Positions 43,243 through 51,126 of a DNA stretch of 64,000 bases are shown here, piece by piece. The translations under genes and the position numbers were made by a program. Position 1 is the stretch's first letter, and each line of letters starts with the position of its first letter. Source of the stretch: Algibacter pectinivorans (GTDB lineage: Bacteria; Bacteroidota; Bacteroidia; Flavobacteriales; Flavobacteriaceae); assembly GCF_900112595.1 (NCBI RefSeq), contig NZ_FOMI01000009.1:62001-126000 (forward strand), given 5' to 3'. Below the pieces are notes generated by a model. The model worked only from the letters and a program-made list of their open reading frames with translations, had not been told where the DNA came from and made no database searches.

Positions 43243-44361
43243 ATGGCTAAAAGAGATTTTTACGAAATATTAGGGATAAGTAAAGGGGCTAGTGCAGCCG
43301 AAATAAAAAAAGCTTACAGAAAAAAAGCGATTGAATTTCACCCTGACAAAAACCCAGATGATAAGGACGCAGAGGCTAAGTTTAAAGAAGCGGCCGAAGC
43401 CTATGAGATATTAAGCGACGAAAACAAAAAAGCACGTTACGACCAATACGGACACCAAGCCTTCGAGAATGGTGGCGGTGGCGGCGGCTTTGGCGGCGGC
43501 ATGAATATGGACGACATATTTAGTCAGTTTGGTGATATCTTTGGCGGCGGCGGAGGCGGTTTCTCTGGTTTTGGCGGTGGCGGTGGCCAACGTCGAGTTA
43601 AAGGGAGTAACTTACGTATTCGTGTAAAATTAACTTTAGAGGAAATAGCTACTGGAGTCGATAAAAAAATTAAAGTAAAACGTAAGGTGCAAGCACCAGG
43701 AACTACCTATAAAACATGTTCTACATGTGGCGGTTCTGGACAAGTAACACGTATTGCTAATACTATTTTAGGTAGAATGCAAACCTCGGCACCTTGTAAT
43801 GTATGTGGTGGCGCCGGACAAACTATCGATAAAAAACCTAGCGATGCAGATGCACAAGGTTTAAAAGTAGCCGAAGAGACTGTATCTATTAAAATACCGG
43901 CAGGTGTTGTTGATGGTATGCAACTTAAAGTATCTGGTAAGGGTAACGAAGCTCCTGGTAACGGCATTTCTGGAGATTTAATTGTTGTTATTGAAGAAGA
44001 AGCACACGCAAAATTACAGCGTGAAGGTGATAATTTACATTACGATTTGTATGTAAGTTTCCCTGATGCTGTTTTAGGAACATCAAAAGAAATTGAAACT
44101 GTAACTGGTAAAGTACGTATTAAGGTTGAAGCTGGTGTACAATCGGGCAAAATTTTACGCTTACGCGGAAAAGGTATACCTAGTATAAACGGTTACGGCA
44201 AAGGCGATTTATTAGTGCATGTTAATGTATGGACGCCAAAAACATTGAATAAACAGCAAAAAGACTTTTTTGAGTCTATGCAAGATGATGAGCATTTCTC
44301 ACCAAAGCCAGAAAGCTCAGATAAATCATTTTTTGAGAAAGTTAAAGATATGTTTTCTTAA
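43243..44361 (+). CDS. dnaJ: chaperone DnaJ (two-motif zinc finger)
   Basis: A 372-residue Hsp40 co-chaperone that stimulates DnaK. The J-domain has HPD at 33-35 and is followed by a glycine-rich linker (about 76-116). The zinc-finger region holds only two CxxCxGxG units, CSTCGGSG (C159, C162) and CNVCGGAG (C185, C188), where E. coli DnaJ has four. The retained spacing and the QVxR sequence correspond best to motifs 2 and 3, so one zinc site is kept and the outer pair is missing. The C-terminal domains are normal ([20 protein letters not shown]). A terminator follows the stop. Confidence 0.95.
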   Translation: MAKRDFYEILGISKGASAAEIKKAYRKKAIEFHPDKNPDDKDAEAKFKEAAEAYEILSDENKKARYDQYGHQAFENGGGGGGFGGGMNMDDIFSQFGDIFGGGGGGFSGFGGGGGQRRVKGSNLRIRVKLTLEEIATGVDKKIKVKRKVQAPGTTYKTCSTCGGSGQVTRIANTILGRMQTSAPCNVCGGAGQTIDKKPSDADAQGLKVAEETVSIKIPAGVVDGMQLKVSGKGNEAPGNGISGDLIVVIEEEAHAKLQREGDNLHYDLYVSFPDAVLGTSKEIETVTGKVRIKVEAGVQSGKILRLRGKGIPSINGYGKGDLLVHVNVWTPKTLNKQQKDFFESMQDDEHFSPKPESSDKSFFEKVKDMFS

Positions 44362-44380
44362 AAATAGTTATATAGTAATA

Positions 44381-44411
44381 AAAAAATCCGCTTTTAAGCG
44401 GATTTTTTTTT
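44381..44411 (+). terminator. terminator after dnaJ
   Basis: Stem AAAAAATCCGCTT / AAGCGGATTTTTT with a TT turn, then further T. Confidence 0.9.
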
Positions 44412-44509
44412 GCTTAATAATGCCTTAGGTTTAACAATAAAACTTACTGTATCCGTTGAATTTTAGAAGTTATTTTGGTGATTATCTAGTATTTGTATTG
44501 AAAAAAAAC

Positions 44510-44605
44510 TATATTTGAATATCACTAATTTATTTTAGTGATAATTTTTCTTTTTCATAGCAATTTTTTTCCCATCCTTAATTTATTAAGGGTGGGTTTT
44601 GTTTT
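44510..44605 (+). ncRNA. candidate small RNA or operator region
   Basis: This lies in the 438-bp gap between dnaJ and the ABC ATPase. TATATTTG (44510-44517) fits a -7 box. It is followed by the palindrome TATCACTAA/TTAGTGATA (44520-44543) and then by a hairpin CCCATCCTTAA / TTAAGGGTGGG (44571-44591, one G-U) running into GTTTTGTTTTTT. A transcript of about 80 nt ending in a terminator is possible. The first palindrome straddles the likely transcription start, so it could instead be an operator. No ORF of note is seen. The rest of the gap (44606-44799) shows nothing recognisable. Confidence 0.3.
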
Positions 44606-44799
44606 TTAGTAAAACTTAATTTTTTAAATACTTTTAATAGAGAAACACTTTTAAGTAGACATAGGTTTTAAGTTACTAATACGCTTTTTGTTAATTTGCA
44701 AAATCTGTATCATAATAGTCATAATTATTACTAAAAGCGTCAAGCTTCTAAAGCAACATTTAATATATTTACGGTCTTACAGTTAATAAAAAACGCAAC

Positions 44800-45726
44800 A
44801 TGAATAACTTACTTGAAGTCAATAATGTTTCTAAGTATTTTGGAGACTTTAAAGCTTTAAACAATGTGTCGGTATCTATTCCTAAAGGAAGTATATTTGG
44901 TCTTTTAGGACCTAACGGAGCAGGAAAAACAACGCTAATACGTATTGTAAATCAAATTACAATGCCAGATGCTGGTTCGGTAGTTTTAGATGGCGAAGCA
45001 CTGTCTCAAAAGCATATCATGGATATAGGTTATTTGCCAGAGGAACGAGGTTTATATAAGTCTATGAAAGTAGGTGAGCAGGCTATTTATCTTGCCCAGT
45101 TAAAAGGTTTAAGTAAGGCCGAGGCTAAAAAACGTTTAAAATATTGGTTTGAACGTTTGGAAATTGGCGATTGGTGGAACAAAAAAATTCAAGAGCTATC
45201 TAAAGGGATGGCGCAAAAAATACAATTTGTTGTTACGGTATTGCACGAACCTAAACTTTTAATATTCGATGAGCCATTTTCGGGATTCGATCCTATAAAT
45301 GCTAATTTAATTAAAGATGAAATTTTACGCTTACGCGAAAACGGAGCAACCGTAATATTTTCTACTCACAGAATGGAATCGGTAGAAGAGTTGTGCGATG
45401 ATATTGCATTAATTCATAAATCGAATAAAATATTGGATGGTAAATTGGTTGATGTAAAACGACAATTTAAGATTAATACGTTTGAAGTTGGTATTCGCTC
45501 AAACAATCAACTAGAGCTAGAAAAAGAAATCTCCGAAAAGTTTAGTGTTTCAAAGGCTAATTTTAAAACCTTAGAGGATGAGCTTAAGTTAAATATAAAA
45601 ATAAATCCAGGCGAAAATCCAAATGATTTATTAAACTATTTAACCCAAAAAGGTGAGGTGTCTCATTTTGTAGAGCTTATTCCTAGTGTGAACGATATAT
45701 TTATTCAAGCTGTAAATAATAGTTAA
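44800..45726 (+). CDS. ABC transporter ATP-binding protein
   Basis: A 308-residue ATPase of the ABC-2 (NatA-like) exporter type. It has Walker A GPNGAGKTT, signature ELSKGMAQKIQFV, Walker B LLIFDEPFSGFDP and the H-loop STHRM. The C-terminal extension after residue 215 is typical of this subfamily. It is followed by its permease after 4 bp and then by MscS, an outer-membrane protein, a sigma54-type regulator and PPK2 in close order, so it heads a six-gene run. The substrate is unknown; the permease resembles sodium-extrusion or lipid-type exporters. Confidence 0.93.
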   Translation: MNNLLEVNNVSKYFGDFKALNNVSVSIPKGSIFGLLGPNGAGKTTLIRIVNQITMPDAGSVVLDGEALSQKHIMDIGYLPEERGLYKSMKVGEQAIYLAQLKGLSKAEAKKRLKYWFERLEIGDWWNKKIQELSKGMAQKIQFVVTVLHEPKLLIFDEPFSGFDPINANLIKDEILRLRENGATVIFSTHRMESVEELCDDIALIHKSNKILDGKLVDVKRQFKINTFEVGIRSNNQLELEKEISEKFSVSKANFKTLEDELKLNIKINPGENPNDLLNYLTQKGEVSHFVELIPSVNDIFIQAVNNS

Positions 45727-45730
45727 TAGT

Positions 45731-47044
45731 ATGAACCATTTACCACTTATTATAAAACGAGAATATTTAACTAAGGTTAAAAACAAATCGTTTATTATTA
45801 TGACGTTTTTGAGTCCGTTAATCTTTATTACGTTTATAGCTGTTATTGCCTATTTAACACAATTAAATAACGATAAAGTAAAAGTTATTTCGGTTTTAGA
45901 TGATTCAGGATTGGTGCGTCATGTGTTTAAAAGTACCGAGCATACGGCTTATAATAATTTAGAAGGCATGTCGTTAAATGATGCTAAAGCTTTGGTGCAA
46001 GAATCAGAAGGTTACGGATTGCTATATATATCTAAAGTTTCAGAAGGACCAATAAAGTCTAAAAATGTAACGTTTTATTCAGAAGAGTCGCCATCAATTA
46101 CTTTAATTTCAGCAATAGAAAATAAAATTCAAACGGAATTAACCCTTCAAAATAGAATACATGAAGGCATAGATGTAGAAAAGTTAGAAGCTTCAAAAGT
46201 TCAAATTGAAATTAATCAAGAAAGTTTTAAAGGTGAAAAAACATCGAAAGTAGATAGTGTTGTAAAATTAATTTTTGGAGGTGCAGCGGGTTATTTGCTC
46301 TTTATGTTTATTATTATTTATGGTAATATGATAATGCGTAGTGTTATTGAGGAGAAAACGAGTAGGATTATTGAAGTTATTATTTCTTCAGTAAAACCTG
46401 TACAACTAATGTTGGGTAAAATTATTGGAACCTCGCTAGCTGGGATATCGCAATTTGTAATTTGGATTATTTTAGGCGGTGTTTTAATGACGGTGGCATC
46501 GTTTGTATTAGGTGTAGACTTGGCACAAATGCAAACACCACAGCAGCAAATGGTGGAACAAGCCATGGCAACTCCAGAGATTAATAGCGAAATTCAAAAC
46601 ATTGTTACGGCTTTTTTTAATTTGCCTTTGCTTAATTTAATAACGGCATTTATTTTATTTTTTATTTGCGGTTATTTACTTTACAGTTCGCTGTATGCAG
46701 CTATTGGAGCAGCTGTGGATAATGAAACCGATACCCAACAATTTATGCTACCCATTTTAATGCCACTAGTACTGGCTGTTTATATAGGTATATTTACGGT
46801 TATTGAAGATCCTCATGGTACGGTGTCTACCGTGTTTTCATTTATACCATTTACATCGCCCGTAGTTATGCTTATGCGTATTCCTTTTGGTGTGCCTATT
46901 TGGCAACAAGTGGTATCTTTGATAATATTAATAGGTACATTTATGTTTACCGTTTGGTTTGCTGCAAAAATTTATCGTGTTGGTATTTTAATGTACGGTA
47001 AAAAACCGAGTTATAAGGAATTGATTAAATGGATTAAGTATTAA
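45731..47044 (+). CDS. ABC-2 type permease (NatB-like)
   Basis: A 437-residue inner-membrane permease of the ABC-2 type, partner of the preceding ATPase. It begins with PLIIKREYLTKVKNKSFIIM and has a first helix, then a large extracytoplasmic region (about 40-180), then five or six helices including GGAAGYLLFMFIIIYGNMIM and RSVIEEKTSRIIEVIISSVK, the NatB-like signature, and LPLLNLITAFILFFICGYLL. A glutamine-rich loop (QMQTPQQQMVEQ) lies between helices. The substrate is not known; sodium or drug export is described for relatives. Confidence 0.88.
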   Translation: MNHLPLIIKREYLTKVKNKSFIIMTFLSPLIFITFIAVIAYLTQLNNDKVKVISVLDDSGLVRHVFKSTEHTAYNNLEGMSLNDAKALVQESEGYGLLYISKVSEGPIKSKNVTFYSEESPSITLISAIENKIQTELTLQNRIHEGIDVEKLEASKVQIEINQESFKGEKTSKVDSVVKLIFGGAAGYLLFMFIIIYGNMIMRSVIEEKTSRIIEVIISSVKPVQLMLGKIIGTSLAGISQFVIWIILGGVLMTVASFVLGVDLAQMQTPQQQMVEQAMATPEINSEIQNIVTAFFNLPLLNLITAFILFFICGYLLYSSLYAAIGAAVDNETDTQQFMLPILMPLVLAVYIGIFTVIEDPHGTVSTVFSFIPFTSPVVMLMRIPFGVPIWQQVVSLIILIGTFMFTVWFAAKIYRVGILMYGKKPSYKELIKWIKY

Positions 47045-47045
47045 A

Positions 47046-47927
47046 ATGAATCAAAGTATAGAACAAATAGAAGAGACTATAAAAGAAAGCTCACTTTGGG
47101 AAAAGATTACAGACTTTTTAAATCTGCACTACGATTTTAGTAAAGATATAAGTATTTCTATTAGGGATGTTATTGTTATTATAACCGTAATTTTTATTAC
47201 TACCTTATTACTAAAATTAGTTTTAAAAATTATTACCAGAAATTTACCAGCCGAGAATAAGGGTAAATTTAATGTGGTTTATGGCTATTTTAGGTGGTTA
47301 ATATACTTGGTTATTTTATTAATTACGTTAAATAGTTTAGGTGTTAATGTTACGGCTGTTTTTGCGGCATCGGCAGCATTAATGATTGGTATTGGTTTAG
47401 CGTTACAAACCCTGTTTCAAGATATTATTTCGGGTGTTTTTATTCTTATAGACCAAACGGTTCATGTAGGCGATATTATTGAGCTAGAAGGCAAAGTAGG
47501 ACGAGTAGAAGAAATTAAATTAAGAACCACAAGAGCTACAACTATAGACAATAAAGTGCTTATTATTCCAAATCACTTATATTTAACAACTAGCTTGTAT
47601 AACTGGACTCAAAACGGAACATCAACAAGAGAAAGTGTTTCTGTAGGAGTGGCTTATGGTAGCGATGTGCAATTAGTTAAAAAGCTACTTTTAGAAGCCG
47701 CAAAAAAGCAAAAAGATGTTCTTAAATTTCCAGAACCAACGGTACTATTTACAAATTTTGGCGATAGTTCATTAGACTTTAAAGTGGCCTTTACTATTAA
47801 CGATAGTTTTAATGCGCGTATTCCACAAAGTGAAATTCGATTTGAGATTGATAGATTATTCAGAAAACACAATATAACCATACCATTTCCGCAAAGAGAT
47901 GTTCATATTTTTAACCCAAAAGAGTAA
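47046..47927 (+). CDS. MscS-family mechanosensitive channel
   Basis: A 293-residue channel that opens when membrane tension rises and releases osmolytes. There are three or four helices in the first 150 residues, the pore helix being GLALQTLFQDIISGVFILID. The beta domain follows with QTVHVGDIIELEGKVGRVEE, IKLRTTRATTIDNKVLIIPN and the C-terminal alpha-beta region ending in QRDVHIFNPKE. It begins 1 bp after the permease stop. The next reading frame directly after its TAA encodes an outer-membrane protein in the same frame with no standard start codon in front of the signal peptide. Confidence 0.92.
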   Translation: MNQSIEQIEETIKESSLWEKITDFLNLHYDFSKDISISIRDVIVIITVIFITTLLLKLVLKIITRNLPAENKGKFNVVYGYFRWLIYLVILLITLNSLGVNVTAVFAASAALMIGIGLALQTLFQDIISGVFILIDQTVHVGDIIELEGKVGRVEEIKLRTTRATTIDNKVLIIPNHLYLTTSLYNWTQNGTSTRESVSVGVAYGSDVQLVKKLLLEAAKKQKDVLKFPEPTVLFTNFGDSSLDFKVAFTINDSFNARIPQSEIRFEIDRLFRKHNITIPFPQRDVHIFNPKE

Positions 47928-47933
47928 TACAAA

Positions 47934-48842
47934 ATCAAGACCATTACATTAAAACATAGAATTAAAGATGCCCTAAAATACCTGCTTATTTTAGGAGGTC
48001 TTACATGTTTTCAATTAGGTAATGCCCAACTTACAGATTTAGCGCGTTTGGAGTATTCCTTTATTCCGCAAAGTAATTCCGAAGATCAATATACAAGACT
48101 AAGAGCGCTTGTAAATTACCCTATTAAAATTAAAGACGATAATTATTTAATAGTAGGTGCAGAGTATAATCGTATTTTACTTAATTTAGAAGACGATTAT
48201 CCTTTTGATGTTTCTAGTCTAAAAAAAATTCATGTTATCGATTTAAATTTAGGCTACACATTTAAATGGAACCAAAGTTGGCGGTTTGGTGTAAAGGTTA
48301 ATCCTCGAATAGCTTCTACGCTATCTCAACCCATAGGATCTCAGGATTTATTTATTAATGGTGGCGCGTTTTTTATAAATGATAAAAGGAAAGACGAGAG
48401 TTTAAAACGGCCGTATCGCTTAATTTTAGGTTTAACTTATAATGCGACTACAGGACTTCCGTTTCCGTTGCCTTTTGTTAGTTATTTTAGAGAAATAAAC
48501 GAAAATTGGAGTTTTAATGCAGGGGTACCAAAGTCCAATTTAAAATACACGTTTAACGAGCGCAACAACATGCAGGTTTTTGTGGGCTTAGATGGATATA
48601 TGGCGCACCTTCAAGATGCTACCATTATAGACGGTAAAAAAACAGAGCATATATCATTATCTGTTGCTATTGGAGGATTAGGGTTCGAGCATTGCTTTAC
48701 AAAACATTTAGTAGCTTACATGTATAGTGGTTATACATTTAGGTTAAATAACGTTTTACGTAATAAAGATAGAGATGAAGTTTTTAAATTTAACACGTTA
48801 AATGCTTTTTATTTAAGAACAGGATTAAAATTTAAAATTTAA
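47934..48842 (+). CDS. outer-membrane barrel protein (DUF6268-like), start codon not standard
   Basis: The mature part is a beta-barrel of the DUF6268 type, repeating patterns such as NYLIVGAEYNRILLNLEDDY and NWSFNAGVPKSNLKYTF. The only standard start is TTG 48048, which begins inside the mature protein. Upstream, in the same frame right after the mscS stop, the codons read IKTITLKHRIKDALKYLLIL then GGLTCFQLGNAQ, a typical signal peptide (basic lead, hydrophobic core, AQ cleavage). No ATG, GTG or TTG occurs there, so ATC 47934, ATT 47943 or ATT 47961 is a likely start. The start given is the most upstream of these. It is followed after 2 bp by the response regulator. Confidence 0.55.
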   Translation: MKTITLKHRIKDALKYLLILGGLTCFQLGNAQLTDLARLEYSFIPQSNSEDQYTRLRALVNYPIKIKDDNYLIVGAEYNRILLNLEDDYPFDVSSLKKIHVIDLNLGYTFKWNQSWRFGVKVNPRIASTLSQPIGSQDLFINGGAFFINDKRKDESLKRPYRLILGLTYNATTGLPFPLPFVSYFREINENWSFNAGVPKSNLKYTFNERNNMQVFVGLDGYMAHLQDATIIDGKKTEHISLSVAIGGLGFEHCFTKHLVAYMYSGYTFRLNNVLRNKDRDEVFKFNTLNAFYLRTGLKFKI

Positions 48843-48844
48843 GT

Positions 48845-50008
48845 ATGTCAAAAATTTTAGTAATTGAAGATGAAGCAGCTATTAGACGCGTGCTTGTAAA
48901 AATTCTTTCAGAAGAAAACGAAGCCTATAAAGTAGATGAAGCAGAAGATGGTTTGGCAGGTATTGAAAAAATAAAAGACGAAGATTTCGACTTAATACTT
49001 TGCGATATTAAAATGCCAAAAATGGATGGTGTCGAGGTGCTAGAGGCTGTTAAAAAAATAAAACCTGAAGTTCCAATAGTTATGATTTCTGGTCATGGCG
49101 ATTTAGATACAGCAGTAAATACAATGCGTTTAGGAGCTTTCGATTATATATCGAAACCACCAGATTTAAACCGTTTATTAAATACCGTACGCAATGCTTT
49201 AGATAGAAAAGAATTGGTTGTCGAGAACAAAATTCTTAAAAAGAAGGTTAGCAAAAAATATGAGATGATTGGCGAAAGCGAAGTCATATCTCAAATTAAA
49301 TCCATTATCGATAAAGTAGCACCAACCGATGCGCGTGTGTTAATTACTGGACCTAACGGAACAGGAAAAGAATTAGTAGCCCATTGGTTGCACGAAAAGA
49401 GTACACGCTCTAAAGGAAGTTTAATAGAAGTTAACTGTGCAGCCATACCAAGCGAGTTAATTGAAAGCGAATTGTTTGGTCATGTAAAAGGCGCGTTTAC
49501 AAGTGCAAATAAAGACCGTGCGGGAAAATTTGAAGCCGCTAATGGCGGTACTATTTTTCTAGACGAAATAGGCGATATGAGTCTTTCTGCCCAAGCCAAA
49601 GTATTACGTGCATTGCAAGAAAGTAGGGTGCAACGTGTAGGTAGCGATAAAGACATTAAGGTCGATGTTAGGGTTATAGCAGCAACCAACAAAAATTTAA
49701 AAAAGGAGATAGAAGAAGGTAGATTTCGAGAAGATTTATACCACAGACTAGCCGTAATTTTGGTTAAAGTTCCAGCCTTAAACGATAGGCGAGAGGATAT
49801 TCCCTTATTAGTAGAGCATTTTTCAAACAAAATAGCTAGCGAGCAAGGAACGGCCAAAAAAGGCTTTTCAGATAAAGCTATAAAACTGCTTCAAGAGTAC
49901 GATTGGACCGGAAATATTAGAGAGCTTCGTAACGTTATAGAGCGTTTAATTATCCTTGGTGGTAACGAGGTAAGCGAACAAGATGTAAAGCTATTTGCAT
50001 CAAAATAA
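48845..50008 (+). CDS. sigma54-type response regulator without DNA-binding domain
   Basis: A 387-residue NtrC-like protein: receiver with phospho-acceptor D54 (LILCDIKMPKMDG) and K104 (YISKPPD), then an AAA+ ATPase with GPNGTGKE (169-176), LFLDEIGDMS (Walker B) and the sensor region. The loop that meets sigma54 reads GAFTSA (216-221), not the usual GAFTGA. The protein ends at residue 387 with VSEQDVKLFASK, so the C-terminal Fis-type helix-turn-helix of the family is absent. It may act without binding a specific enhancer, or have lost the function. Its histidine kinase is not in this window. It follows the barrel gene by 2 bp and precedes PPK2 by 19 bp. Confidence 0.9.
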   Translation: MSKILVIEDEAAIRRVLVKILSEENEAYKVDEAEDGLAGIEKIKDEDFDLILCDIKMPKMDGVEVLEAVKKIKPEVPIVMISGHGDLDTAVNTMRLGAFDYISKPPDLNRLLNTVRNALDRKELVVENKILKKKVSKKYEMIGESEVISQIKSIIDKVAPTDARVLITGPNGTGKELVAHWLHEKSTRSKGSLIEVNCAAIPSELIESELFGHVKGAFTSANKDRAGKFEAANGGTIFLDEIGDMSLSAQAKVLRALQESRVQRVGSDKDIKVDVRVIAATNKNLKKEIEEGRFREDLYHRLAVILVKVPALNDRREDIPLLVEHFSNKIASEQGTAKKGFSDKAIKLLQEYDWTGNIRELRNVIERLIILGGNEVSEQDVKLFASK

Positions 50009-50027
50009 ATTTAAAATATAAAGACAC

Positions 50028-50885
50028 ATGCAAGTAGATAATTATAAAGTAACATCGGCCATTAGTCTTAAAAAATCGGTAACAAAAGTTGTTGTAGACG
50101 ATGCCGAAAAGGAACTTAAAAAAGTTCGTAAAAAACTAGGTAAACTACAAGATACCCTTTATGCACACGGCAAATATGCGGTTTTAGTGTGTATTCAAGG
50201 TATGGACACCGCCGGAAAAGACAGTTTAATTCGCGAAGTCTTTAAAGATTTTAATGCACGAGGAGTGGTGGTTCATAGTTTTAAAGTGCCAACGCCGTTG
50301 GAGTTAAAACACGATTTTTTATGGCGCCATTACATCGCGCTTCCGGCACGAGGTAAATTTGGCGTTTTTAACCGCACGCATTACGAAAATGTGCTGGTAA
50401 CACGCGTACATCCAGAGTATGTAATGGGCGAAAATATTCCGGGTATAAACACCGTAAACGATGTTAACGATGCCTTTTGGGACAAGCGTTTCGAGCAAAT
50501 AAATAACTTCGAGAAGCACATTGCCCAAAACGGAACCATAATTTTTAAATTCTTCTTAAACCTATCCAAGGACGAACAGAAAAATAGACTTCTACGTCGC
50601 CTTAACAAGAAAGAAAAAAACTGGAAATTCTCGGCAGGCGATTTGGAAGAGCGCAAATTATGGGACGCGTATCAAACCTATTACGAAGAGGCTATAAATA
50701 GAACATCCAAGCCACATGCACCTTGGTTTACTGTGCCGGCAGACGATAAACCATCGGCACGATTCATTATGGCAAAAATCATGTACAACACCTTAAGCAC
50801 ATACACCGATATTAAAGAACCAGAATTAGACGATAAGGTTAAAGCCAACATCGAAATGTATAAGCAAGAGCTAAGTAACGAGTAG
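50028..50885 (+). CDS. ppk2: polyphosphate kinase 2 family protein
   Basis: A 285-residue PPK2-family enzyme that moves phosphate between polyphosphate and nucleotides. Walker A is VCIQGMDTAGKDSLIREVFK (G58-S66), the lid is LPARGKFGVFNRTHYENVLV and the C-terminal base-binding region holds NWKFSAGDLEERKLWDAYQ. The N-terminal helix is long, as in class I/III members. It is the last gene of the run with the sigma54-type regulator. Polyphosphate metabolism with a mechanosensitive channel and an ABC-2 exporter suggests a stress or osmotic cluster; this is inference from position. Confidence 0.9.
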   Translation: MQVDNYKVTSAISLKKSVTKVVVDDAEKELKKVRKKLGKLQDTLYAHGKYAVLVCIQGMDTAGKDSLIREVFKDFNARGVVVHSFKVPTPLELKHDFLWRHYIALPARGKFGVFNRTHYENVLVTRVHPEYVMGENIPGINTVNDVNDAFWDKRFEQINNFEKHIAQNGTIIFKFFLNLSKDEQKNRLLRRLNKKEKNWKFSAGDLEERKLWDAYQTYYEEAINRTSKPHAPWFTVPADDKPSARFIMAKIMYNTLSTYTDIKEPELDDKVKANIEMYKQELSNE

Positions 50886-50890
50886 GTTTT

Positions 50891-51041
50891 GGGCGTTTTA
50901 ACACGCTTTCACTACTCAATCTTTTTTGTGTATTTAGTGTTTTCGTAGCATTAAAAGGGGGGTATTTAAAAATATAACCCCTTTATAAGGTTTTGGTTAA
51001 CACAAAAAAGGATTTCAAACATGCCGTTCAATCGTTAACGC
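50891..51041 (+). repeat. intergenic palindromic-end element, copy E (variant)
   Basis: A longer variant framed by GGGCGTTTTAAC (50891-50902) and GTTAACGC (51034-51041). A perfect 10-bp stem CTTTTTTGTG (50921-50930) / CACAAAAAAG (51001-51010) closes an inner region that itself folds as AAAGGGG / CCCCTTT. It fills most of the gap between ppk2 and the M28 peptidase gene. Confidence 0.55.
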
Positions 51042-51126
51042 ATTTGCCCCATGCTATTAACACAAATTTAGGGTTCTGGTTAATACCTAATTTTTAAGAA
51101 ATAGTATCTTTAAAAAAAATAACACC

